5,512 nucleotides of DNA from Desulfurococcales archaeon (GTDB lineage Archaea; Thermoproteota; Thermoprotei_A; Sulfolobales; WAQK01), in contig JALURJ010000087.1 of NCBI GenBank assembly GCA_027016915.1, positions 1 to 5,512 on the forward strand, written 5' to 3'. Shown in pieces: positions 1 through 5,330 of this stretch (position 1 is the stretch's first letter; each line of letters starts with the position of its first letter). The position numbers and the translations under genes are program-made. The notes under the pieces are model-generated. The model saw nothing but the letters and a program-made list of their open reading frames with translations. It did no database searches and was not told the DNA's origin.

Positions 1-82
1 TGCACGTCAAAACACCGTCAATTATCCAGAATTGCACCCGCATGCTAAATACTTGTTTCAGCCGCAGGGAGCCCGGCGCCTA

Positions 83-733
83 CTAGTCCTCGGGGGAGGG
101 GTTGCTCTCTACGAGTTCGGCTTCGTGATGCTTCCACTCGACCCTTAGTGCGGCATAGGCTTCTAGTCCCTCGATCTTGAACCCTACCTTGACGGCGTGG
201 AACTCGGCCTCACTACCCAGCAGGAGGCGGGCCAGCTCGACGGCGTTGACCTTGTGCTCCTCCCCGTTCTCCACGTTCCACGTGTTGATCAACACCACGG
301 CGACTTTCCGGTTCTCGGACTTCACTATAAGCACACCCACACAACTGCTGCAGGTTCCTTCAACCCCAGCCACGTAGGCCTCCTCGACGGAGCCCTTGAT
401 TTCCTCCTCCTTCCCCTCGAGGTTAATCACAGCGAGGATGCTGTTGTAGAACGCTATGCCGAGTTCCTGCTTCTCGCTGGAAGGCGTTGTTGTGATTGTT
501 GTCGTAGTCGTTGTAGTTGTGGTCGTTGTCGCGGTAGTAGTGGTTGTCTCCGTGCGGGGACTTGTCGTCTCCTGTCCCCCGGGCGTCGTGGTGGTTGTCA
601 CGTTCTCTATGGGCTCTTCCAACGTTATGCTTTGGGTTACACTGGGGATCATGGGGTAAAGGTTTCTGGAGAGAGCCATGAGTAGGAAAGCGAGGAGAAC
701 GATGCCAGCCGCCATGGCTACTTCCTTGCCCAT
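83..733 (-). CDS. Membrane-anchored surface protein with Thr-rich stalk and CxxC external domain (unknown function)
   Basis: I do not recognise this protein as a named family. Read from the upstream TTG at 751 it is 222 residues. One membrane segment spans about residues 11-27, followed by a Pro/Ser/Thr region (52-89) with 20 threonines between residues 67 and 89, then a compact alpha/beta-looking domain (about 96-215) with two cysteines as CSSC (134-137). A positively charged RN follows the helix, so orientation is not decided by charge alone; the stalk suggests the C-terminal domain is outside. The stalk is probably O-glycosylated, and one N-glycosylation sequon (NVT, 50-52) precedes it. 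I place the start at ATG 733 (216 residues) because GGAGG lies 11 bases upstream; the TTG at 751 has no ribosome-binding site and overlaps that GGAGG. The gene is divergent from the membrane/regulator operon and may share its control region. It could be a surface sensor, adhesin or redox protein; the sequence does not decide. Confidence 0.75.
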   Translation of the reverse strand: MGKEVAMAAGIVLLAFLLMALSRNLYPMIPSVTQSITLEEPIENVTTTTTPGGQETTSPRTETTTTTATTTTTTTTTTTITTTPSSEKQELGIAFYNSILAVINLEGKEEEIKGSVEEAYVAGVEGTCSSCVGVLIVKSENRKVAVVLINTWNVENGEEHKVNAVELARLLLGSEAEFHAVKVGFKIEGLEAYAALRVEWKHHEAELVESNPSPED

Positions 734-782
734 CCCCCACACTGCCTCCAAGTCTTTATCTGGACTCGCCGTGCCGAGTGGT

Positions 783-790
783 CAATATAG
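783..790 (-). promoter_or_regulatory. Candidate TATA box for the minus-strand stalk-protein gene
   Basis: On the minus strand this reads CTATATTG. It would place transcription start near 760, about 27 bases before the ATG at 733. A second AT-rich candidate, the complement of 804-814 (TTATTATAAGG), would start near 783. The choice between them cannot be made from sequence alone. Confidence 0.35.
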
Positions 791-799
791 GGATGAGGG

Positions 800-846
800 T
801 TTTCCTTATAATAATCTAATTCACCTATCGTGAGTAATAGGTAAAA
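800..846 (+). promoter_or_regulatory. Promoter P1 with operator-like inverted repeat, upstream of the membrane protein/wHTH operon
   Basis: TTTTCC (800-805) is followed by the TATA-like TTATAATAA (806-814), then an inverted repeat ACCTAT (823-828) and ATAGGT (837-842) separated by 8 bases. A TATA box here predicts transcription start near 835, inside the repeat, so a bound protein would block initiation. The same layout recurs at 1751-1794 before the secreted-protein gene. TATA function and operator function are both inferred. The repeat also sits between the two divergent genes and could affect the minus-strand gene. Confidence 0.55.
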
Positions 847-868
847 TATCTAGGAATAGAGACACCAG

Positions 869-873
869 GGTGA
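869..873 (+). promoter_or_regulatory. Ribosome-binding site deciding the start of the membrane protein gene
   Basis: GGTGA ends 5 bases before ATG 879. The in-frame GTG at 870 lies within this motif and has no such site ahead of it, so the ATG is the better start. Confidence 0.55.
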
Positions 874-878
874 CCCTT

Positions 879-1451
879 ATGCTGCCCGAGACCCTGATGC
901 TTGGGAGCATAGTGCTCGCCGGTGCCGCTGCCTTCCTACTGCTCTCCTACAGGTTCGCCAGGATAGCTAGCCTAGCATCATCTCCCAGGCTGGCCCTAGC
1001 AGCAGCTGGTTTCAGCATACTGGGCATGGCTCAGCTACTCTCAGCTGCCTCGTACTACTCCTCGGAGGCCCGGGACGCCTACATGTTCTACGTGGGGTCC
1101 ACGAGTTTCTCCATGGCTGGATACGTCCTCATACTCGCATCGGCCTCCCCTAGTAGGGGAGGAGGCCTCTACGCTGTGAGCCCCGCCCTCCTTCTACCCT
1201 CAGCAATCGACATCACTGCAGGCTTGCTGGCAGGCGTCCTCGCCTACGTCGCCGGGGGAGTGGCCAGAGCAGGGTTTGCCGTGCTGGCAATCTCGCATTT
1301 CCTAAGGGCTGCCCCGCTGCTCGGAGGAGGCCTCCACCTAGGTTCGGCCCTTCCCCTCCTGGTACTGGTGGGCGAGGTGGTTAGAGCGGTGTCGGCCTCG
1401 GCCCTGGCACTCTTTTACACTAAGGGTGTACTCGGTCATGAGGCGGAGTAG
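879..1451 (+). CDS. Multi-spanning membrane protein, operon partner of wHTH regulator
   Basis: This is a 190-residue, very hydrophobic protein (193 if translation began at GTG 870). Using the shorter numbering, membrane helices lie at about 6-23, 39-57, 69-88, 98-125, 128-142 and 154-180, giving about six spans with short loops. Polar residues sit inside or at the edge of helices: SHFLR (139-143) and GEVVR in the last helix (Glu166, Arg169). These are candidate functional positions. No transporter or enzyme signature is recognisable, so the function is unknown. The last 14 bases overlap the start of the winged-helix gene, which implies co-transcription and probably coupled translation. That pairing suggests a membrane protein that senses a signal for, or sequesters, the DNA-binding partner; this is inference only. 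A GC-rich palindrome lies in the coding sequence for the loop between spans 3 and 4. Confidence 0.8.
   Translation: MLPETLMLGSIVLAGAAAFLLLSYRFARIASLASSPRLALAAAGFSILGMAQLLSAASYYSSEARDAYMFYVGSTSFSMAGYVLILASASPSRGGGLYAVSPALLLPSAIDITAGLLAGVLAYVAGGVARAGFAVLAISHFLRAAPLLGGGLHLGSALPLLVLVGEVVRAVSASALALFYTKGVLGHEAE
1144..1162. repeat. 19-base perfect palindrome inside the membrane protein gene
   Basis: CCTCCCCTA and TAGGGGAGG are exact reverse complements around a single central G. As RNA it can form a stem of seven GC-rich pairs with a five-base loop. An overlapping alternative pairs GGCCTCC (1142-1148) with GGAGGCC (1161-1167). It encodes a hydrophilic Ser/Arg/Gly loop between helices 3 and 4. Codon constraint on a simple loop could explain it. 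Confidence 0.7.
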
Positions 1452-1710
1452 GGCTGCCATCATCTACGAGGTACTGGAAGTGGTGGTGAGGAATGGGGGT
1501 GAGGTTAATCCTACCCAGCTTTCCCTGGAGGCGAACCTGGCATACGACAGGATGATGAGGCTCTTGGAGAAGCTGGAGGAGAGGGGGCTGGTAGAGGTGG
1601 TTGCGGAGGAGGGGCGTAAATGGGTCAGAATAACCCGGAAAGGCCGGGAGCTCTACCATCACCTTAGACATGTGAGAAGGATACTTTCCGACTTTGGTAT
1701 AAGCCTGTGA
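1438..1710 (+). CDS. Winged helix-turn-helix DNA-binding protein, Sso10a/HTH_45 type
   Basis: This small basic protein (90 residues from ATG 1438; 94 from GTG 1426) has the layout of archaeal winged-helix regulators. In the longer numbering: helix 1 at about 9-23, helix 2 at 28-37, a recognition helix in the segment starting AYDRMMRLLEKLEERGLV (39-56), a beta wing ending VRITRKGREL (67-76), and a C-terminal helix to about 88. The 'AYDRMM..L..L...GLV' and 'ITRKG.EL' patterns match the Sso10a-like group, though the C-terminal coiled coil is shorter than in Sso10a itself. It should act in the cytoplasm as a dimer on promoter DNA. ATG 1438 is preferred because GGGTG lies 9 bases upstream; GTG 1426 falls inside that motif. 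Its reading frame overlaps the end of the membrane protein gene. The repeated palindromes at 823-842 and 1772-1790 are its most likely targets (inference). Confidence 0.85.
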   Translation: MRRSRAAIIYEVLEVVVRNGGEVNPTQLSLEANLAYDRMMRLLEKLEERGLVEVVAEEGRKWVRITRKGRELYHHLRHVRRILSDFGISL

Positions 1711-1722
1711 GGCGGCAGGGCG

Positions 1723-1730
1723 TATTTAAG
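1723..1730 (+). promoter_or_regulatory. Possible second TATA box upstream of the secreted-protein gene
   Basis: TATTTAAG resembles the crenarchaeal TATA consensus and would start transcription near 1752, giving a leader of about 47 bases. It is an alternative or addition to the box at 1757-1765. Confidence 0.3.
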
Positions 1731-1750
1731 CCTTTCTCACTATTGGTTAG

Positions 1751-1794
1751 TTTTCCTTAATAAAAACCCTAACCTACCGATCAGATAGGTGAAA
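1751..1794 (+). promoter_or_regulatory. Promoter P2 with operator-like inverted repeat, upstream of the secreted-protein gene
   Basis: TTTTCC (1751-1756) is followed by TATA-like TTAATAAAA (1757-1765) and an inverted repeat ACCTA (1772-1776) / TAGGT (1786-1790) with 9 bases between. Predicted transcription start is near 1786, within the repeat. The layout copies P1 at 800-846, including ACCTAYCG on the left and ATAGGTRAAA on the right. The right half overlaps the ribosome-binding site AGGTGA (1787-1792), which ends 6 bases before GTG 1799. That overlap could partly explain the right half independently of protein binding. Confidence 0.55.
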
Positions 1795-1798
1795 CCCC

Positions 1799-2308
1799 GT
1801 GAACAAGAGCCTGATTGGAATAGCGGTAGCGCTCCTGGTCGGGGTGAGCGCCGGGCTGGCAGCTAGCGGCGCCTTCCAGGACACGCTGGCGGTTATAAAG
1901 TCCGAGATAGTGCCAGGCAGCCCCGCAGCTGAGAACCAGACGGCCAGCCTCTCCGGCACCATAACGCTTGAGGTTGGGAAGCTTGAGGCAGGCAAACACT
2001 ACGAGTTCGACGATGTACATGGCGAGACCTACCTATACACGGGTAGCGGCGGCAACTTCACGTTTTCCCTGATCTATAATGAGAGCGCCTTCCAGTACGT
2101 CAAGGTCAAGATCGAGATCAGCGGGGACCATGATGACGAGTACTATGTTGACACGGAGTTCTACCTGGACACCAGTACACCTGTCTACGTGTTCACCCTA
2201 CCTGCCGATGTCAAGGTGGAGGTTGAAGTGGAGCTCAAGGAGATCACCGTAAGCCCCAACGCCACGCTGGGCCCCCAAGAAATCTACGTGCAGATAGCGG
2301 GTTCCTGA
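1799..2308 (+). CDS. Secreted beta-rich glycoprotein, possibly TasA/AbpA/CanA-like filament subunit
   Basis: The product is 169 residues and has no cysteine. A signal peptide covers about residues 1-25: MNK, a hydrophobic core, then ASGAFQDT (22-29). This GAFxDT ending resembles the signal peptides of TasA/camelysin proteins, where a T/A-F-x-D-T motif follows the core. The rest alternates hydrophobic and polar residues as in a beta-sandwich, with strands near 53-58, 87-92, 101-107, 116-123, 128-134, 138-147 and 161-166. Four N-glycosylation sequons are present (Asn46, 86, 94, 154). An acidic patch GDHDDE (109-114) could bind a divalent cation. The stretch FSLIYNESAFQYVKVKIEIS (89-108) has the pattern I recall in the cannula protein CanA and archaeal bundling-pilus subunit AbpA. 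That assignment is from memory of pattern, not alignment, and is tentative; a generic secreted beta-sandwich protein is the alternative. Start GTG 1799 is supported by AGGTGA 6 bases upstream. Its promoter matches that of the upstream regulator operon. Confidence 0.8.
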   Translation: MNKSLIGIAVALLVGVSAGLAASGAFQDTLAVIKSEIVPGSPAAENQTASLSGTITLEVGKLEAGKHYEFDDVHGETYLYTGSGGNFTFSLIYNESAFQYVKVKIEISGDHDDEYYVDTEFYLDTSTPVYVFTLPADVKVEVEVELKEITVSPNATLGPQEIYVQIAGS

Positions 2309-2340
2309 CCGGGCACAAAACCATTTTTCTTTTTCCCGGT
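2308..2340 (+). terminator. T-rich terminator after the secreted-protein gene
   Basis: TTTTTCTTTTT (2324-2334) follows the stop codon within 16 bases, which is typical of archaeal intrinsic termination. ACCGGG (2308-2313) and CCCGGT (2335-2340) flank the T tract and could pair, enclosing it in a loop. Confidence 0.65.
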
Positions 2341-2361
2341 TTCCCGCAGATCCCTCACCGA

Positions 2362-2370
2362 TTAAGTTAT
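2362..2370 (+). promoter_or_regulatory. Candidate TATA box of the gcvPA-gcvPB operon
   Basis: TTAAGTTAT is the only AT-rich box in the 95-base gap. It predicts transcription start near 2390, giving a leader of roughly 14 bases. GGTG at 2396-2399 is a weak ribosome-binding site. The ACCTA/TAGGT operator found upstream is absent, so this operon is probably controlled separately. Confidence 0.4.
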
Positions 2371-2403
2371 CTTGAAGGGGCTCTTTGATAATAGTGGTGC
2401 CGC

Positions 2404-3789
2404 TTGTTGCATCCCTGGCTTCCCAACTCCTCGCCTAAGGTTGAAGAGAAGATTCTGCGGAGCATAGGGGTGGAGGGTGTTGAGGAGCTTTTCCGCGACA
2501 TACCTGCCGACATAGTGTTGAAGAGGCCTCTCCAGGTAGGCTTCGGCAAGCCTCTAAGCGAGTCCGAGGTTGCTAGGCTGGTTGAGAGGCTGCTCTCCAA
2601 GAACAGGGTCTTCATGGATCCACCACCCTTCATGGGCGGCGGTGTCTGCGCCCACCATGTGCCAAGCCTCGTCGCCGAGATTGTCAGGAGGTCAGAGTTC
2701 TATACTGCCTACACGCCTTACCAGGCGGAGATCTCTCAGGGCCTCCTCCAAGCCCTCTTCGAGTATCAGAGCCTAATGGCCGATCTTGTAGATATGGATG
2801 TTGTTAATGCCAGCATGTACGATATGAGCACAGCGGTCGCTGAGTCCTTCCTGATGGCGGCCAGGGTGACCGGGAGGTCCAGGATACTCGTGCCTGCCAC
2901 CATGAACCCGCAGCACTACGAGGTGGCCAGGACGATAGTTGAGGCCAAGGGAGTCAAACTCGTGAAGGTGGGCTACGACCGGGAGACCGGGATGATGAGC
3001 CTAGACGAGCTCTCCTCGAAGCTCAGCGGCGAGGTTGCAGCGGTCTACGTCGAGAATCCCGGCTACCTAGGGTTCTTCGAGGAGAACATCGAGGCGATAT
3101 CCGACGCCGCCCACAGCAGGGGTGCTCTCCTAATAGCCGGGTTCGAGCCTCTAAGCCTGGGCCTGGTGAAGCCTCCGGGCGCCTATGGGGCCGACATAGC
3201 GGTTGCCGAGGGGCAGCCCCTGGGCCTGGGCATGAACTACGGCGGACCCCTGCTGGGGATTTTCGCCGTGAGGTGGGATAGGAGGCTGGTACGCCAGATG
3301 CCCGGCAGGCTGATCGGCATGACCGAGAGCCTGGAGGGCGAGCGGGGCTTCGCCATGATCCTCCAGACCAGGGAGCAGCATATCCGGAGGGAGAAGGCGA
3401 CCTCCAACATAACCACCAACGAGGCTCTGGCAGCCATCGCCGCGGCGGTCTACCTCTCCCTGCTAGGCAGGTCGGGGATAGTGAGGCTTGCCGAGACCAT
3501 AATGTTGAGGGCAGGGTATGCGGCTAAGAGGCTCTCAGAGATACCGGGTGTCGAAGCGCCAGCGTTCGGGTCCAGGCACTTCAAGGAGTTCGCCGTCAGG
3601 TTCCCATGCAGGTACAGGGAGCTCCACAAACACCTCATGGAGCATGGGGTGCTTGGCGGCCACTACCTGGGCGAGGAGTTCCCTGAGCTGGGCGAGGCAG
3701 CCCTCTTCTGCGTAACCGAGGTCCACAGCAAGAGGGACATAGACCTGCTGGCCGAGAAGGTGGCAGAGTACGTTGGAGGTGGTGCCTAG
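2404..3789 (+). CDS. gcvPA: Glycine dehydrogenase (decarboxylating) subunit 1, P-protein alpha
   Basis: This is the N-terminal half of P-protein of the glycine cleavage system. With GcvPB it removes the carboxyl group of glycine as CO2 and passes the aminomethyl group to lipoylated H-protein, in the cytoplasm. The 461 residues are full length for the archaeal subunit. Family landmarks, in order: HPWLPN at the N terminus (3-8), IGVEGVEELFRDIP (21-34), YTPYQAEISQG (103-113), ASMYDMSTA (136-144), GQPLG (270-274), NYGGP (278-282) and QTREQHIRREKATSNI (321-336). The usual ASLYDGATA is ASMYDMSTA here, and the usual NICTN is NITTN, both mild variations. The subunit has no PLP lysine of its own, as expected. 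The start is TTG 2404; a second TTG at 2407 is equally possible, and both keep the conserved HPWLPN. The stop overlaps the gcvPB start by one base. Confidence 0.97.
   Translation: MLHPWLPNSSPKVEEKILRSIGVEGVEELFRDIPADIVLKRPLQVGFGKPLSESEVARLVERLLSKNRVFMDPPPFMGGGVCAHHVPSLVAEIVRRSEFYTAYTPYQAEISQGLLQALFEYQSLMADLVDMDVVNASMYDMSTAVAESFLMAARVTGRSRILVPATMNPQHYEVARTIVEAKGVKLVKVGYDRETGMMSLDELSSKLSGEVAAVYVENPGYLGFFEENIEAISDAAHSRGALLIAGFEPLSLGLVKPPGAYGADIAVAEGQPLGLGMNYGGPLLGIFAVRWDRRLVRQMPGRLIGMTESLEGERGFAMILQTREQHIRREKATSNITTNEALAAIAAAVYLSLLGRSGIVRLAETIMLRAGYAAKRLSEIPGVEAPAFGSRHFKEFAVRFPCRYRELHKHLMEHGVLGGHYLGEEFPELGEAALFCVTEVHSKRDIDLLAEKVAEYVGGGA
3775..3780 (+). promoter_or_regulatory. Strong ribosome-binding site for gcvPB
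   Basis: GGAGGT inside the end of gcvPA ends 8 bases before GTG 3789. It fixes that GTG as the start and explains the TAGTG stop/start overlap. Confidence 0.8.
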
Positions 3790-5327
3790 TGTGGAGGCAG
3801 GCTAGATGGTCCGAGCCGCTAATCTACGAGTTGGGGGCTCCCGGCAGGATGGGGTTCCTGGTGCCCGACGACTCCGACATAGTGGAGGCCCTGGGAGGCG
3901 ACAGAGACTCACTCCTGGAGCAGCTGATCCCCGGGCAGCTGCGCCGCGAGTCGCCACCACCCCTCCCCGAGGTCTCGGAGGTCGAGGTGGCCAGGCACTA
4001 CACTAGGCTCTCCCAGATGAGCTACGGCGTCGACAACGGCCCAGTGCCCCTGGGCTCCTGCACCATGAAGTACAACCCCAAGATAGCTGAGCAGCTCGTA
4101 GCAGATCCCAGAATAGCCATGCTCCACCCGCTTCAAGACGAGGAGACCGTTCAGGGGCTCCTCGAGATACTCTACACGCTGGAGAGGTGGCTGGCCGAGA
4201 TCACTGGGATGGACCGGTGCAGCCTCCAACCCCCGGCAGGAGCGTCTGGCGAGCTTACCGGGACCCTGATGATCAGGAAGTACCATGTGGACAGGGGCGA
4301 GGAGCATAGAGTTGAGATGCTCGTCCCCGACTCGGCACACGGCACCAACCCAGCCAGCGCGGCCATGGCCGGGTTCAGGGTTGTAAGGATACCCACAGAC
4401 GAGGGCGGCGAGGTCGACATGGAGGCCCTACGCGCAGCCCTCTCCGACCAGACTGCAGGCATGATGCTCACCAATCCCAACACCCTCGGCGTGTTTGAGA
4501 GCAGGATCCTCGAAATATCGGGGCTCGTCCACGAGGCTGGCGGAATAATGTACTATGACGGCGCCAACCTTAACGGCATACTGGGCGTGGCCAGGCCGGG
4601 CGATATGGGATTCGACATAGTCCACATAAACATTCACAAAACGTTCGCGGCACCCCACGGCGGCGGAGGCCCAGGAGCTGGGCCCGTCTGCGCTAAGGGC
4701 GAGATGGTGGACTACCTGCCCCGCCCCCTGCTCGAGTACGATGGCGAGAAGTACTACTGGGACTACAGCTGCGAGAAATGTATAGGCAGGGTTAGGGCCT
4801 TCCACGGCAATATAGTGCCCCTAGTCAAGGCCTTCATATACATAGCCAGCCTGGGCCCCCAGGGGCTCCGCAAGATAGCTGAGCAGGCAGTGCTCAACAC
4901 CAACTACTTCATAAGCCTCATGAAGGGCGTTGAGAACTACGAGCTGCCTTACGACCCCTCCAAGCCCAGGAAACACGAGGTGGTGTACAGCGCCAAACCC
5001 CTTACCGAGAAGAAGGGCGTAACAGCGGAGGATGTTGCCAAGAACCTGCTCGACGCAGGGCTGTACGCCCCGACAATATACTTCCCACTAATAGTCGAGG
5101 AGGCCCTCATGATAGAGTTCACCGACACCGAGACCGCCGAGAACATAGAGAGATACGCCGAGACACTGAGGAGGATAGCGGCCATGGAGCCTGAGGAGGC
5201 CAAGAAGGCACCCCGCAACACCAGTGTGGGGCGGCTCGACCTGGTGAGGGCCAACCACCCGGCAACGGTGACCCCCAGCTATAGGGTGTACAGGAGGAGG
5301 GCGGCAGGGGAGAAGCTACGGCTCTAG
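3789..5327 (+). CDS. gcvPB: Glycine dehydrogenase (decarboxylating) subunit 2, P-protein beta, PLP-binding
   Basis: This is the PLP-carrying half of P-protein. The 512 residues are full length, slightly longer than common bacterial forms of about 480-490. Landmarks in order: GSCTMKYNP (89-97), LQPPAGASGELTG (146-158), DSAHGTNPAS (181-190), TNPNTLGVFE (228-237), YYDGANLNGI (255-264), then HINIHKTFAAPHGGGGPG (279-296), in which Lys284 is the expected Schiff-base lysine. Asp257 should bind the pyridine nitrogen and His184 lies in the conserved HGTN loop; these roles come from family knowledge. IGRVRAFHGN (332-341) is also conserved. Just before it is CEKC (328-331), where many relatives have a KS or PKS; this is an unusual cysteine pair. 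Start GTG 3789 has a strong GGAGGT site and overlaps the gcvPA stop, so the two subunits should be made in equal amounts. H- and T-protein genes are not in the window. Confidence 0.98.
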   Translation: MWRQARWSEPLIYELGAPGRMGFLVPDDSDIVEALGGDRDSLLEQLIPGQLRRESPPPLPEVSEVEVARHYTRLSQMSYGVDNGPVPLGSCTMKYNPKIAEQLVADPRIAMLHPLQDEETVQGLLEILYTLERWLAEITGMDRCSLQPPAGASGELTGTLMIRKYHVDRGEEHRVEMLVPDSAHGTNPASAAMAGFRVVRIPTDEGGEVDMEALRAALSDQTAGMMLTNPNTLGVFESRILEISGLVHEAGGIMYYDGANLNGILGVARPGDMGFDIVHINIHKTFAAPHGGGGPGAGPVCAKGEMVDYLPRPLLEYDGEKYYWDYSCEKCIGRVRAFHGNIVPLVKAFIYIASLGPQGLRKIAEQAVLNTNYFISLMKGVENYELPYDPSKPRKHEVVYSAKPLTEKKGVTAEDVAKNLLDAGLYAPTIYFPLIVEEALMIEFTDTETAENIERYAETLRRIAAMEPEEAKKAPRNTSVGRLDLVRANHPATVTPSYRVYRRRAAGEKLRL

Positions 5328-5330
5328 CTG

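Noticed and set aside
1..82. A gene, tRNA or repeat at the left edge
   Set aside because: No start/stop pair, cloverleaf or repeat is visible in these 82 bases; an AT-rich patch (CTAAATAC, 45-52) is too weak to call a promoter.
465..560. Simple tandem repeat or microsatellite
   Set aside because: The Thr codons vary irregularly through all four forms, so no nucleotide repeat unit can be defined.
456..659. Plus-strand frame with a run of valines, resembling a membrane helix
   Set aside because: It is the antisense of the Thr-rich stalk codons (ACN read in reverse); it has no ribosome-binding site, and the minus-strand gene has a coherent anchor-stalk-domain layout.
1799..1890. Type IV pilin (class III) signal peptide on the secreted protein
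   Set aside because: There is no charged-residue/glycine cleavage site just before the hydrophobic core; the core begins three residues from the start, and the following GAFQDT fits a SipW-type or ordinary signal peptide better.
2309..2403. Glycine riboswitch ahead of gcvPA
   Set aside because: The gap is only 95 bases, is partly filled by the previous terminator, has a predicted leader of about 14 bases, and shows no paired aptamer structure.
3909..4340. 143-codon minus-strand frame inside gcvPB
   Set aside because: It is a shadow of a strongly conserved GcvPB coding region; long antisense frames are expected in GC-rich coding DNA.
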